Below are positions 30,153 to 40,362 of a stretch of 64,000 nucleotides of DNA, piece after piece. The stretch covers positions 1-64,000 of the forward strand of contig JABDFU010000004.1 of the NCBI GenBank assembly GCA_013286385.1, in the 5' to 3' direction. Under the pieces are notes generated by a model that did no database searches, was not told where the DNA came from, and worked only from the letters and a program-made list of their open reading frames with translations. Made by a program: the position numbers and the translations under genes. Origin of the DNA: Bacteroidota bacterium (GTDB lineage: Bacteria > Bacteroidota > Bacteroidia > JABDFU01). Positions within the stretch are counted from its first letter, which is position 1. Every line of letters starts with the position of its first letter.

Positions 30153-32243
30153 TTATTTTTCTAAAATTACAAATTCTGTCCTTCGGTTTTTCGAGCGCCC
30201 TTCTTCGGTGTCATTACTTGCCACCGGCATTGTCTTTCCAAAACCTTTAAATCCCAGCAAGCGATCCTTTGAAATCCCCCTTTGCTGCAGAGCCTCTAAA
30301 ACGGTGTAGGCGCGATCAGAGGAAAGAGCCAGATTATTCTGGTCATTGCCCACATTGTCTGTATGTCCACGAATCTCGACTTTGATTCCTGAATTTTCTT
30401 TCATGAATTCAACAAACTCTTCAATTACGATCATTGATTCTTTTTTCAACTCCGCCGAATTTGTTTCGTAGTATATATTGTTCAGGGTATACGTTTGACC
30501 AATTGCAATTTCTTTGGTTTCCAGATCAACCTTAACGGGTTTTCTGAATCCCGAATCATTCAGGGATACCAACTGAGAACTGAAAGCATAATCCTCCTTT
30601 TTAATCGTTAAAATAACATCTTTGGTTTTCTTCGTATTGACCATAACCGCATAGGTTCCATTGGAGGAATCCACTACTGCTTCAATACGCTCTTTTGTTG
30701 TGGCATCTTTCACTTCAATTTTCCCTCCCTCAATAGGGTTCCCCGAAGGATCTTTTATCCTCCCAACCAACAGTTCTACATTTTCAGGTCTTGCTTCCTT
30801 GTATAAATCAAATGAAAAAATATCCCATCCTCCGACTCCCCTGCCCTTCACTTTTGCTTTCTGATTGCTTGCAAAATAACCCAGGTTGCCGTCCGTACTG
30901 ACAAAAAATCCAAGATCATCCCCGACATCATTTATCGGATACCCAATGTTTACCGGCTCAGTCCATTCCTTCTTATCATTTTTACGGCTGTAAAAAATAT
31001 CATATCCACCTAAACCCATGTGTCCGTCAGACGAAAAATACAAAGTTTCACTGTCGGAGTGCATAAAGGGGGACTTTTCGTTGCCCGACGTATTGATTAC
31101 TGCACCCAGATTGACCGGAGGACTCCAATTTCCGGTTTTATCTCTTTCCGTTTTATACAAATCGGCTCCCCCGAATCCACCCTTGCGGTCGCTGGCAAAA
31201 TAAAGCGTCTTGCCGTCTGCCGCAATAGTAGGCTGTGAATCCCAGGCCACCGGGTCGTTTATCCCGGGAACCTTTTGAATGTCGCTCCAATCGTATCCGT
31301 TGAAATCTGAATAATAGATGTCGCAATTGGCCTGCACCCCTCCTTCGTCCTTACAAATGGTAAAATAAACATGCTTATTGTCTATCGAAAGTGAGGCTCC
31401 TCCTTCATTTTCACTTTTCTGATTAAAAGGGCTTTTCATAGGCTGACCCTGATCAAAATCTCCCGCCTTGTTTCTCTTGCTGTAACAGAAATATTCAGCC
31501 TCTGCATCGCTTTTCCAAACCCGGTCTTTTAGTTCCACCGGCATTTTTCGGGTAAACATCATCATCTGATTGTCCGGAGAAATGATCGGCAGGTATTCAT
31601 CCCTGACCGTACAGATTCCTTTTACCGGTATAGGATCGAAGGGCACCGGCTTTTTAAAAATCTCCGAATAAAATTTCGAATACTTGTACATTTCTTTGGC
31701 CTGGTAAATAAAGGCATCGTATTTTTCATTGAACTTATTATCGTCGTCATCACTGAAATCAATGTACTTTTTCAAATACACTTTTGCAGAATCGTAATTC
31801 TCTTCTTCGTAATAACTGAATCCGACGTAATAGTAGGGATCTGAGTGGTACTTCGGACAAATCGAGATAACCTTCTTGAAATAGGGTACGGCCGGCTTAA
31901 ACGGTTTATTGTCCAGAATCAGAGTCTTTATTTTCTCTGCTGCAAACATATAATTGGCCTCCACATAATCGGGCTCAAGGGCAAGGGAAGCTTCCAGAGC
32001 CTTCATCCGCTCCTCTTTTTTCAACTGTTTTTTATTGCAGCCTTTCTCATATAGCTCCACAGCCTTTTTATCCTCCATCTCCTGGCAGGAAACAAGTTTT
32101 ACCTCTCCTTTGTTCTTTTTTTTAGGCGGCGCTGGTGCGGATTGAGCAAAAGCAAATTCACTCAGCAGTCCCGATGCAACACTCAGCAATACCGAAGCAA
32201 AAAGAAAAAAAAGGCCCGACTTGAATTTATTCACGATTTTCAA
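30153..32243 (-). CDS. OmpA family protein with TPR and PD40 propeller domains
   Basis: 696 residues. After a signal region (FLFASVLLSVASGLLSEFAFAQS) come TPR units (about 45-190: SLALEPDYVEANYMFAAEKI, PYYYVGFSYYEEENYDSAKVYLKKYI), a PD40/WD40-like propeller (SLSIDNKHVYFTICKD, TIAADGKTLYFASDRKGGFGGADLY, SETLYFSSDGHMGLGGYDIFY), a short carboxypeptidase-regulatory-like domain, and an OmpA domain (VEIRGHTDNVGNDQNNLALSSDRA, NRRTEFVI) that binds peptidoglycan. This PorE-like order of domains is typical of envelope proteins tied to T9SS. A homologue with the same layout is at 56-58 kb. Confidence 0.9.
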   Translation of the reverse strand: MKIVNKFKSGLFFLFASVLLSVASGLLSEFAFAQSAPAPPKKKNKGEVKLVSCQEMEDKKAVELYEKGCNKKQLKKEERMKALEASLALEPDYVEANYMFAAEKIKTLILDNKPFKPAVPYFKKVISICPKYHSDPYYYVGFSYYEEENYDSAKVYLKKYIDFSDDDDNKFNEKYDAFIYQAKEMYKYSKFYSEIFKKPVPFDPIPVKGICTVRDEYLPIISPDNQMMMFTRKMPVELKDRVWKSDAEAEYFCYSKRNKAGDFDQGQPMKSPFNQKSENEGGASLSIDNKHVYFTICKDEGGVQANCDIYYSDFNGYDWSDIQKVPGINDPVAWDSQPTIAADGKTLYFASDRKGGFGGADLYKTERDKTGNWSPPVNLGAVINTSGNEKSPFMHSDSETLYFSSDGHMGLGGYDIFYSRKNDKKEWTEPVNIGYPINDVGDDLGFFVSTDGNLGYFASNQKAKVKGRGVGGWDIFSFDLYKEARPENVELLVGRIKDPSGNPIEGGKIEVKDATTKERIEAVVDSSNGTYAVMVNTKKTKDVILTIKKEDYAFSSQLVSLNDSGFRKPVKVDLETKEIAIGQTYTLNNIYYETNSAELKKESMIVIEEFVEFMKENSGIKVEIRGHTDNVGNDQNNLALSSDRAYTVLEALQQRGISKDRLLGFKGFGKTMPVASNDTEEGRSKNRRTEFVILEK

Positions 32244-32260
32244 TCCTTAATGCATGATGG

Positions 32261-33340
32261 TTACCTGGTATATGATCTGTTCCGCAGCACATGATCTGCC
32301 AACACCAGAGCAGCCATTGCTTCAACAATCGGAACAGCCCTGGGAAGAACACAGGGATCGTGCCGGCCTTTACCGGCCAGATCGACCATTTTCATTGAAG
32401 CATTCAGGGTCTTTTGCTTTTTCATAATTGTCGCAACCGGCTTAAAAGCAACTCTGAAATAGATATCCTCTCCATTGCTGATTCCTCCTTGTATGCCGCC
32501 TGAATGATTGGTAAGCGTACTTACTTTTCCCTTTTTAAGTGTAAAAAGATCGTTGTGCTCTGAACCTTTCATGCTGACACCTTCAAATCCAGATCCGTAT
32601 TCAAAACCTTTGACCGCATTGATACTCAACATAGCCTTTCCAAGGTCGGCGTGCAGCTTGTCAAATACGGGTTCCCCCAGACCCACAGGTGTTCCCCGTA
32701 TTACACAGGTAATCACTCCGCCTATGCTGTCTCCTTCTTTTCGAACCTCTTCTATGTGTTTAATCATGAGACGGGCCGTTTCTGCATCCGGGCAACGAAC
32801 CGGGTTTGTCTCTGCATCTGAAAGACTAAGTTCGCTGTATAGCTTGCTGAGCTTTACAGCTCCAACCTGAGAAGTAAAGGCCTGAATCCGTATTCCTGAT
32901 TTTTTCAGCAACAGTTTTGCGATAGCACCCGCCACTACTCTGGAAACAGTCTCCCTGGCTGAAGATCGCCCCCCTCCCCTCCAATCCCTTCGGCCATATT
33001 TGGCGTCATAGGTGTAATCGGCATGAGAAGGACGGTAAACGTCTTTCAGGTGATCGTAATCTTTTGACTTGGAATCCTCGTTGGGTATGATAAAACCAAT
33101 GGGCGTACCGGTGGTTTTCCCGTCCGTAATGCCCGACAAAAACTTAACCACGTCAGACTCCTTACGCTGACTGACCAGTTTTGACTGGCCAGGTCTTCGC
33201 CGGTCAAGCTCAGATTGAATAAAATCCAGGTCCATCTCAAGGCCCGCAGGACAACCGTCCACTATTCCTCCCATTGCCTGGCCGTGCGACTCTCCAAAAG
33301 TGCTCAGACAAAATACGGTTCCAAAACTATTTCCTGCCAC
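32261..33340 (-). CDS. aroC: Chorismate synthase
   Basis: Last step of the shikimate pathway: converts 5-enolpyruvylshikimate 3-phosphate to chorismate using reduced FMN. 359 residues, full length, GTG start ([20 protein letters not shown]). Signatures FGESHG near the N-terminus, [35 protein letters not shown]-like (here [13 protein letters not shown]) and [21 protein letters not shown] are all present, including the two conserved His. It ends 17 bases before the OmpA gene start, so the gene runs in the same direction. The hutI transcript leaves in the opposite direction. Confidence 0.97.
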   Translation of the reverse strand: MAGNSFGTVFCLSTFGESHGQAMGGIVDGCPAGLEMDLDFIQSELDRRRPGQSKLVSQRKESDVVKFLSGITDGKTTGTPIGFIIPNEDSKSKDYDHLKDVYRPSHADYTYDAKYGRRDWRGGGRSSARETVSRVVAGAIAKLLLKKSGIRIQAFTSQVGAVKLSKLYSELSLSDAETNPVRCPDAETARLMIKHIEEVRKEGDSIGGVITCVIRGTPVGLGEPVFDKLHADLGKAMLSINAVKGFEYGSGFEGVSMKGSEHNDLFTLKKGKVSTLTNHSGGIQGGISNGEDIYFRVAFKPVATIMKKQKTLNASMKMVDLAGKGRHDPCVLPRAVPIVEAMAALVLADHVLRNRSYTR

Positions 33341-33505
33341 GGCATAAAAGTACGGAATTTGAAACTTATACCAATTTCCCCGGCATTAACTGAAACCAAA
33401 CAGTTTTACATTACTCACCTCTACTATTTTGATATAAATGAGTTCATGAATGCTTCGCATTTCGTAAACTTGTCAAGTTTCAGTATATCTTTAGTGAATC
33501 GCAGA

Positions 33506-34786
33506 ATGAAGATTCTGATAAAAAATATAGGCGTTTTGGTTCAAACGGAAGAGGCTTCAGGCGAAGGCTCTGGCAAGGGTTCTGGAGAAGGCTCAAGGCA
33601 AAAGGTCTGCGGAGCCCGGATGAGCGTACTTCCCTGCCTGAAAGACGCATGGATTGCCCTTGATTCGGGCCTTATAGCCGATTACGGGCCAATGGATAGC
33701 TTCCCCGGAATTTCAGACTGGTCGAACCTGAAGGTAATTGACGCTACTGGTAAGTGCGTTTTTCCAAGCTGGTGCGATTCCCATACCCATTTGGTTTATG
33801 CCGGCAGCAGGGAAAATGAATATTCAGACCGCCTGAAGGGTTTGTCTTATCAGGAAATCGCCATCAGGGGCGGTGGTATACTTAACTCCGCAGCATTGCT
33901 AAGAAAAACACCCGAAAAGGAGTTGTATGACTCAGCCATGCTCAGGATTAAAGAAGTTCTGCTTCAGGGAACAGGTGCCATTGAAATAAAAAGCGGGTAC
34001 GGTCTCGACCTCGAAAGTGAACTGAAAATGCTCAGGGTAATAAAAAAAATAAAGGACACGAGTCCCCTGACCGTTAAGTCTACTTTTCTGGGTGCTCATG
34101 CCGTTCCTTCAGAGTTTAAAGGGAATACTGCCGGATACCTGAATTACCTGATCGCCGAAATGCTTCCTGCCATTGCCTCAGAAGGACTTGCCGATTATTG
34201 CGATGTGTTCTGTGAAAAAAACTATTTCAGCAAGGAAGAAACGCTGAAGGTTCTGGAGGCCGGTCTCAAACACGGCCTCAGGCCAAAGGTTCATGCCGAG
34301 CAATTGAGTCACAGCGGTGGCATTGAAGCAGGAGTTTGTTGTAATGCGATAAGCGTAGATCACCTTGAATTTGCCAGCGATAGTGATATTGAGTTCCTTA
34401 GGAATTCATCCACTATGCCAACTATTCTGCCGGGAGCTCAGCTCTTCCTCCAGTTACCATCCGCACCGGTGCGAAAAATGATAGCAGCAGGACTTCCCCT
34501 GGCAATTGCCAGCGACTTCAATCCGGGAAGCTGCCCAAGCGGAAACATGAATTTAATGCTGGGACTGGGCTGCATGCTTTACAAGATGACTCCCGAAGAA
34601 GTTATTCATGCCGGCACCCTGAATTCAGCCTATGCAATGGACCTTAGCTCCAGCCATGGCAGCATAGCCATCGGCAAAAAAGCAAATCTGTTTATTACCC
34701 GTGAAATCCCTGGCTACTCCTTCCTCCCCTATTCATTCGGAAGCAACCTGGTGGAAACCGTCATTCTCAACGGAGAAATTCAATGA
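33506..34786 (+). CDS. hutI: Imidazolonepropionase
   Basis: Histidine degradation: hydrolyses imidazolone-5-propanoate to N-formimino-L-glutamate. Start set at MKILIKNIGVL (base 33506); the track start lies inside aroC. About 426 residues. Metal ligands in CDSHTHLVYAGSREN, IEIKSGYGLDLESE, LGAHAVP, HAEQLSHSGG and SDFNPGSCPSGN mark the amidohydrolase fold of HutI. Unusual is a low-complexity Gly/Glu/Ser insert near residues 17-32 (EASGEGSGKGSGEGS) in the small composite domain. Product is the substrate of FtcD encoded two genes on. The next gene overlaps by four bases. Confidence 0.95.
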   Translation: MKILIKNIGVLVQTEEASGEGSGKGSGEGSRQKVCGARMSVLPCLKDAWIALDSGLIADYGPMDSFPGISDWSNLKVIDATGKCVFPSWCDSHTHLVYAGSRENEYSDRLKGLSYQEIAIRGGGILNSAALLRKTPEKELYDSAMLRIKEVLLQGTGAIEIKSGYGLDLESELKMLRVIKKIKDTSPLTVKSTFLGAHAVPSEFKGNTAGYLNYLIAEMLPAIASEGLADYCDVFCEKNYFSKEETLKVLEAGLKHGLRPKVHAEQLSHSGGIEAGVCCNAISVDHLEFASDSDIEFLRNSSTMPTILPGAQLFLQLPSAPVRKMIAAGLPLAIASDFNPGSCPSGNMNLMLGLGCMLYKMTPEEVIHAGTLNSAYAMDLSSSHGSIAIGKKANLFITREIPGYSFLPYSFGSNLVETVILNGEIQ

Positions 34787-36096
34787 GGCCTACCCATCGG
34801 TTTTCAGGCGAAATTTTCAAGTCCTCTGTTTTTTGGATGCTGATTTTTTCCTTTCTGCTCAAAACCTTTTTTCTGTTTTTTTTTTCACCCCCTTTCAGGC
34901 TCTGGGAAGATCATACGATCGCATTAAATATTTTAAGCACCGGTAATTTTTACATCGACATAGACGGAGCGGTAAACCATAGCTTTCAATTTCCCGTCTA
35001 CCCAACTATTCTGTCGGTACTTTACCTGGTTTTCGGCTGCCATCCCATTGTCGCCTGCCTTTACAACAATTTCATTAATCTGCTTACGGGTTTTGTGCTG
35101 GCCGGATTATTAAAAGAATTCCTTGCCTGCCTGAACCTGTCTTTTCTATCGGAAAAGAAAAGAAAATCAGTTATACGGTTAACTGTTTTTGCCTATATCC
35201 TTCACCCCGCAATTAATTTTTACACCCTCTGCAATGTTCACCCTTTTATCCAGAACATGTTCTTTTTGCTTCTGGCCACTTCAATGGGCTTGAGGCTTGC
35301 AAAGAGAGTGTCTTCACCGCAAACTCCGGACAGAAAACACACCCTGGTATTTGGTCTTGTTTTAGGCCTGGCCATTCTTGACCGGGGAACCGCATTGTTT
35401 TCAATACTCCCATTTACCCTTGTCCTTTTTTTCAGAAAGGGGCTAACGAAGACCATTTCTCAACTTGCCCTGATTCTGCCTCTTGCAGTTGCGGTCTGCC
35501 TGCCCTGGATCCTTCACAATTATGCTACCGATAAGATAACCGGGCTTGAATCCGCAGCCGGAAAAGATATGCTTAAGGGGCTCCTGAAGAATTCAGAAGG
35601 CAGCAATTATTTATCCGACGGCAGTTTTTACAGTGAAGCCTTTTCAAAAGCTGAGATGGACCACATTGGGAGGCTCACAGCCGGACAGCAAAACACCTAT
35701 TACATGCAACGGGTCAGGGATATTTGGAAAACACATCCTGGATTTGCCATAAAAATGTACCTGATTAAACTCAAAAATTTCTGGTGGTTCAGAACCCGCG
35801 CCGGAAATGAACAAAGCCAACGCATACAAAAACTTGTTCCGCTTTACAAATCGTTTTACCTCATTGTTTTACTGCTTGTTCTCGCTTCGTTCTATTACTT
35901 AAGAGGCAAAGTCCTGATTTTACTATCCGTTCCAATGGCGCTTTCGCTGCTTCAGGCAGCTTTTTATGTTGAAACAAGGCATCGCATAATTATTGAACCC
36001 CTGTTGATTTTTATTGCGTTGCTCGCCCTCACTTGCATTTTCTCCAGGACTCGCATGCCTTTTCTCCCGGAAAAGAATAGTAACTTCACAGATTAA
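34783..36096 (+). CDS. Polytopic membrane protein, likely ArnT/PMT-like GT-C glycosyltransferase
   Basis: 437 residues with about ten membrane segments. The first loop holds RLWEDHTIALNILSTGNFYI with an acidic pair (ED) where GT-C enzymes have their catalytic acidic residue, followed by FPVYPTILSVLYLVFG, a common pattern of ArnT/PMT-like transferases that use polyprenyl-phosphate sugars. Its ATG overlaps the hutI stop by four bases and ftcD follows after 12 bases, so it is part of the hut transcript although no role in histidine breakdown is apparent. Substrate unknown. Confidence 0.72.
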   Translation: MRPTHRFSGEIFKSSVFWMLIFSFLLKTFFLFFFSPPFRLWEDHTIALNILSTGNFYIDIDGAVNHSFQFPVYPTILSVLYLVFGCHPIVACLYNNFINLLTGFVLAGLLKEFLACLNLSFLSEKKRKSVIRLTVFAYILHPAINFYTLCNVHPFIQNMFFLLLATSMGLRLAKRVSSPQTPDRKHTLVFGLVLGLAILDRGTALFSILPFTLVLFFRKGLTKTISQLALILPLAVAVCLPWILHNYATDKITGLESAAGKDMLKGLLKNSEGSNYLSDGSFYSEAFSKAEMDHIGRLTAGQQNTYYMQRVRDIWKTHPGFAIKMYLIKLKNFWWFRTRAGNEQSQRIQKLVPLYKSFYLIVLLLVLASFYYLRGKVLILLSVPMALSLLQAAFYVETRHRIIIEPLLIFIALLALTCIFSRTRMPFLPEKNSNFTD

Positions 36097-36107
36097 ATTT
36101 CAGGATC

Positions 36108-37799
36108 ATGGAAAAATTAATTGAATGTGTTCCTAATTTCAGCGAAGGAAAGGACTTGCATTTGATCAAACAGATCACCGATGAAATTGAGAAAACAGAC
36201 GGCGTACGCCTGCTGAATGTTGATCCGGGTAAGACCACGAACAGGACTGTCGTTACTTTTGTAGGTACCCCCGAGGCCGTTTGCGAAGCTGCTTTTCAGG
36301 CTATCCGAAAAGCAGCTGAACTGATAGACATGCGCAAACAGCACGGGGAACATCCCCGGATGGGAGCCACTGATGTATGCCCCCTGATTCCTGTTTCGAA
36401 TATCAGCATGGAAGAAACGGCCATATGGTCGAAAAAACTTGCCGAAAGGGTCGGAAAAGAACTGAACATTCCGGTCTATTTATATGAAAATTCCCAACCC
36501 AATCCTTTACGCAAAAACCTTTCCCTCATCCGTTCGGGTGAATACGAAGGCTTTTTCAAAAAAATAACCCAACCGCAGTGGAAACCCGATTTCGGCCCTT
36601 CGGTTTTCCCTGCAGCCACCGGAGCAACGGTGATCGGGGCGCGTGGTTTTCTGGTAGCCTACAATATCAATCTGAATACAACTTCTGTCAGACGCGCAAA
36701 TGCCATAGCTTTTGATGTCAGAGAAACAGGAAGAGTGAAACGAGAAGGCCATCCTGTTACCGGAAAACCAATAACAGACAGCAAAGGAGAGCCGGTCTAT
36801 ATTCCTGGGACGCTGAAATCGGTAAAAGCCATAGGCTGGTACATTGAAGAATTTGGCATTGCCCAGATATCTATGAACCTGACCGACATTTCGGTTACTC
36901 CGGTACATGCAGCTTTCGAGGAAGTATCCAAAAAAGCCATGGAAAGGGGCATCCGTGTCACCGGATCTGAATTGGTCGGACTTATTCCTTTAGACGCTTT
37001 ACTGCAGGCAGGAAGGTATTTTCTTCACATGCAAAAACGCTCCCTTGGCATCTCTGAAAAAGAGTTGATAAAAATTGCGGTCAAATCATTGGGGCTCGAA
37101 GAACTGGGCCCCTTTAAACCTGACGAGCGCATAATCGAATATTTACTGGCAGACAAAAGTTCATCAAAACTGGCTAAGCTTTCGCTAAAGGAATTTTCAG
37201 AAGAAACGGCTTCTGAAAGCTCTGCTCCGGGAGGGGGTTCTGTTTCAGCCTACCTGGGATCATTGGGTGCGGCTCTTGGAACCATGGTCGCCAATCTTTC
37301 TGCTCACAAACCCGGATGGGACGAACACTGGGAGGAATTTTCAAAATGGGCCGAAAAAGGGATGGTTCTGCAAACCCGGCTTCTTGCGCTGGTTGATGAA
37401 GACTGCTCTTCGTTTAACAATATAATGGCGGCCTTTTCGCTTCCCAAATCCACTGCCGAAGAAAAGAACAGGAGAACTCAGGAAATACAAAGGGCTACTA
37501 AAACTGCCACAGAGGTGCCGCTGCAGGTGATGGAACTCAGTCTGAAGTCCATGGAACTGATTCAGGCTATGGTAGAAAAAGGAAATCCCAATTCTGTTTC
37601 GGATGCAGGTGTTGCGGCCTTGTGTGCCAGAAGTGCGGTAATGGGAGCGTATCTGAATGTCACCATTAACGCCAAAGGCCTTCAGGACAAAACGCTTGCA
37701 CAGCAACTAATAAGCAAAGGAAAGGCGCTGCAGGAAAAGGCTGGTGCCCTGGAAACATCAGTGCTATCAGCTGTTAGCGCTAAAATAAACGGAAATTAG
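36108..37799 (+). CDS. ftcD: Glutamate formimidoyltransferase/formimidoyltetrahydrofolate cyclodeaminase fusion
   Basis: Bifunctional folate enzyme of histidine degradation: moves the formimino group of formiminoglutamate to tetrahydrofolate, then releases ammonia. Residues 1-300 are the transferase: ECVPNFSEG, RTVVTFVGTPEAV, GEHPRMGATDVCPLIPV (catalytic His/Asp region), RGFLVAYNINLNTT. Residues about 345-560 are the helical cyclodeaminase: SESSAPGGGSVSAYLGSLGAALG, ATEVPLQVMELSLK, NPNSVSDAGVAALCARSAV. Length (563) matches the fused form. With hutI it would yield glutamate and 5,10-methenyl-THF; hutH and hutU are not in the window. Confidence 0.95.
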   Translation: MEKLIECVPNFSEGKDLHLIKQITDEIEKTDGVRLLNVDPGKTTNRTVVTFVGTPEAVCEAAFQAIRKAAELIDMRKQHGEHPRMGATDVCPLIPVSNISMEETAIWSKKLAERVGKELNIPVYLYENSQPNPLRKNLSLIRSGEYEGFFKKITQPQWKPDFGPSVFPAATGATVIGARGFLVAYNINLNTTSVRRANAIAFDVRETGRVKREGHPVTGKPITDSKGEPVYIPGTLKSVKAIGWYIEEFGIAQISMNLTDISVTPVHAAFEEVSKKAMERGIRVTGSELVGLIPLDALLQAGRYFLHMQKRSLGISEKELIKIAVKSLGLEELGPFKPDERIIEYLLADKSSSKLAKLSLKEFSEETASESSAPGGGSVSAYLGSLGAALGTMVANLSAHKPGWDEHWEEFSKWAEKGMVLQTRLLALVDEDCSSFNNIMAAFSLPKSTAEEKNRRTQEIQRATKTATEVPLQVMELSLKSMELIQAMVEKGNPNSVSDAGVAALCARSAVMGAYLNVTINAKGLQDKTLAQQLISKGKALQEKAGALETSVLSAVSAKINGN

Positions 37800-37812
37800 G
37801 TACAACCTTCTT

Positions 37813-40074
37813 ATGAACAGGATTCTGGCGAGGTACGATGTGTTGCGGAGGTTCGTTTTTTCCTTCTCCATTCAGTTGTTGATGGTTCATTTCAAAAAGA
37901 ACCTCACCATGATGATCTTCTGGCTGGTTCTGTTCGGTATTGTAAACGGATCCGTCGCTTCAAAATATGGTGTTTCCTTTCTTTTTCTAAGCCCGGAGTA
38001 TTTTGACCGGGTAAATTTTCTTTCGTATTTCATCGTGGGATTTGCTGTAGGGGGATTTATAATGGCATTCAACATTTCCAGTTATATCATGAACGGCTAC
38101 CGATTCCCTTTCATCGCTACGCTCTACAATCCCTTTTTAAAATATTGTATCAACAATTCCGTTTTGCCGTTTACTTTCGTTGCCACTTACCTGTATAAAG
38201 TTTACCAGTTTCAACTGAGCGAAAAAGTCTTTGCCACTGTTCATATTCTCTTTCTGGAGTCCGGATTTTTAGCCGGACTCATACTTTTTGTTTTTCTCTC
38301 GGTGTCCTATTTCTTTACGATCAACAAGGACATCTACAAAATGTTCGGTGTAAGGGGTCAGGAAGCGATCAGAGAAAGAGAAAGAATAGGCAAGCAAAGG
38401 CTGGAATGGAAAAACCTGAACCTGATCAAAGAATCCCGCGACTGGTATGTTGAAACCTACTGGACCCTGCCCTTTGTAAACCGGCTTGTAAGGCCGGTTC
38501 GCCATTACAAAAAAGAAATGCTCCGGAAAGTTTTTAAACAAAATCACCAAAATGCGTTTTTCTTTGTCCTGATTTGTACGGTAACCTTGTTTGTGCTGAG
38601 CTTTTTTCAGGACAAACCTTTTTTCATCATTCCGGCCGGTGCCAGCATACTGCTTTTATTTACCATGTTTATCATGCTGACCAGCGCGCTTTACGTCTGG
38701 ATAAGGGGTTGGGCAAGCCTGCTGCTGATTCTGATTTTTCTTACCGTCAACGGACTTTACAAGCTCGACGTGTTTAACAATAGCAATAAAGCGTACGGAC
38801 TCAATTACGATACCGTGAAAGCTTCCTTTACCAATTCGGTGCTGGACAAAATGAACTGTGATTCCCTTCAGCGGGAGGCTGACATACGCTATACCATTGA
38901 AATCCTCAACAAGTGGAGGCTTAAAAACATCAGCGCAAACGAAAAAAAACCCAAGCTGGTGCTTATCAATGCTCCCGGAGGTGGATTACGGGCCTCTCTC
39001 TGGACCTTTTATTCCCTGCAATACGCAGACAGTGTCCTGGGGGGTGAACTGCTCAAACATACCGAACTCATCACGGGGTCCTCAGGCGGAATGATAGGTG
39101 CAGCCTATCTAAGGGAACTTTACTGGAGAAAACAAACCGGACGACTAAACAGCACTCATTTTTCGGAATACGTAAACAATATGGGTAAGGACGTTCTGAA
39201 TCCGATTGCCTTTAGCCTGGCCGTAAACGATTTTTTCTTTCCGCTTCAGAAAGTAAAAAAAGGCTCTTTTCAATACAATAAGGACCGGGGCTATGCATTT
39301 GAATGGAAGTTAAACCTCAACACAGACGGCATTCTCAACCGCTCCCTGCACGACTACCTCCAGCCCGAAAAAGAGGCAATCCTTCCCTTGATGATCTTTT
39401 CCCCCACTGTGGCTAATGACGGAAGAAAACTATTTATTTCAGCTCAACCCATATCCTATCTCTGCCAGAATTATTTTACCCAAAATGCTCATGTACAGCC
39501 CCTTTACGACGGAATTGAATATTCCCGCTTTTTTGAACCCCAGGGCGCTCAGAACACCCGGTTCAGCAGCGTACTGAGAATGAGCGCAACCTTCCCTTAT
39601 GTTTCACCAATCGTTTCGCTTCCGAGCGAACCCCGCATCGAAGTACTGGATGCAGGAATGAGGGACAATTTCGGATTGGAAACTTCGCTTAAATTTCTTT
39701 TTGCTTTCCGTAACTGGATAACCAGCAATACAAGTGGTGTTGTTATTATTCAGATAAGGGACAAAAAGAAAGAGTCTCCGATTGACGAAAACCCAACCCG
39801 GGATATTCTTCAGAATGCAGTTTTGCCCCTGGGCTTATTGTACAGCAACCTGTTTAACATTCAGGATCTGAATCAAAATCAGCTACTGCAATATGCAAGT
39901 CTGTGGTTTGACCAGCAGGTTGACATTATCAACCTTGAAATGAAAAGAACTAAAGTGGATAATATTTCCCTGAGCTGGCACCTTACCAATAACGAGAAAA
40001 GCAGGATTCTTGAATCAGTTAACCTAAAGGAAAATCAACAATCCATTCAGAAACTGAAAGAATTGCTGAATTAA
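37813..40074 (+). CDS. Membrane-anchored patatin-like phospholipase
   Basis: 753 residues. The first 360 contain about six to eight membrane helices in two groups. The C-terminal part is patatin-like: LVLINAPGGGLRASLWTFYSL (oxyanion loop GGG-x-R), nucleophile elbow ELITGSSGGMIGAAYL (GxSxG) and VLDAGMRDNFGLET (catalytic Asp in D-A/G-G). Together these predict a lipid acyl hydrolase acting at the cytoplasmic membrane. Large membrane-fused patatins like this occur in Bacteroidota; substrate unknown. It follows ftcD by 13 bases and may be the last gene of the hut transcript. Its stop overlaps the convergent small gene by four bases. Confidence 0.8.
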   Translation: MNRILARYDVLRRFVFSFSIQLLMVHFKKNLTMMIFWLVLFGIVNGSVASKYGVSFLFLSPEYFDRVNFLSYFIVGFAVGGFIMAFNISSYIMNGYRFPFIATLYNPFLKYCINNSVLPFTFVATYLYKVYQFQLSEKVFATVHILFLESGFLAGLILFVFLSVSYFFTINKDIYKMFGVRGQEAIRERERIGKQRLEWKNLNLIKESRDWYVETYWTLPFVNRLVRPVRHYKKEMLRKVFKQNHQNAFFFVLICTVTLFVLSFFQDKPFFIIPAGASILLLFTMFIMLTSALYVWIRGWASLLLILIFLTVNGLYKLDVFNNSNKAYGLNYDTVKASFTNSVLDKMNCDSLQREADIRYTIEILNKWRLKNISANEKKPKLVLINAPGGGLRASLWTFYSLQYADSVLGGELLKHTELITGSSGGMIGAAYLRELYWRKQTGRLNSTHFSEYVNNMGKDVLNPIAFSLAVNDFFFPLQKVKKGSFQYNKDRGYAFEWKLNLNTDGILNRSLHDYLQPEKEAILPLMIFSPTVANDGRKLFISAQPISYLCQNYFTQNAHVQPLYDGIEYSRFFEPQGAQNTRFSSVLRMSATFPYVSPIVSLPSEPRIEVLDAGMRDNFGLETSLKFLFAFRNWITSNTSGVVIIQIRDKKKESPIDENPTRDILQNAVLPLGLLYSNLFNIQDLNQNQLLQYASLWFDQQVDIINLEMKRTKVDNISLSWHLTNNEKSRILESVNLKENQQSIQKLKELLN

Positions 40075-40271
40075 TTCAAAATTAACTCCAGTTTACCCAA
40101 CAGGTTGTTATCCCTTATACTCAAAGCTTTGGAATAGTTAAGTATACTGGCAATAACCAGTTCTGAAGGGTTTCTGTCACCTGAACCTCGGGCCAGGGAA
40201 TCAGCCCGGGAAACTGATTTGTTTTTTGAACTTAATTTGAACAGCTGGTTCAGCGTAGTAGTTTTGCTCAT
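40071..40271 (-). CDS. Small conserved hypothetical protein
   Basis: 66 residues, MSKTTTLNQLFKLSSKNKS... ending in SELVIASILNYSKALSIRDNN-type sequence. The ILNYSKAL segment is familiar from small Bacteroidota proteins, though I know no function. The gene lies between the patatin gene (convergent, four-base overlap) and the sigma factor gene, in the same direction as the latter. Confidence 0.55.
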   Translation of the reverse strand: MSKTTTLNQLFKLSSKNKSVSRADSLARGSGDRNPSELVIASILNYSKALSIRDNNLLGKLELILN

Positions 40272-40362
40272 GCAAATCGGGCTTTTGTTTGTTTACTCAC
40301 AACAATTTGTTTACGTACAAATAACGCGGGTAAAACAGCCTTATTGCATCAACAGAAAAAAA

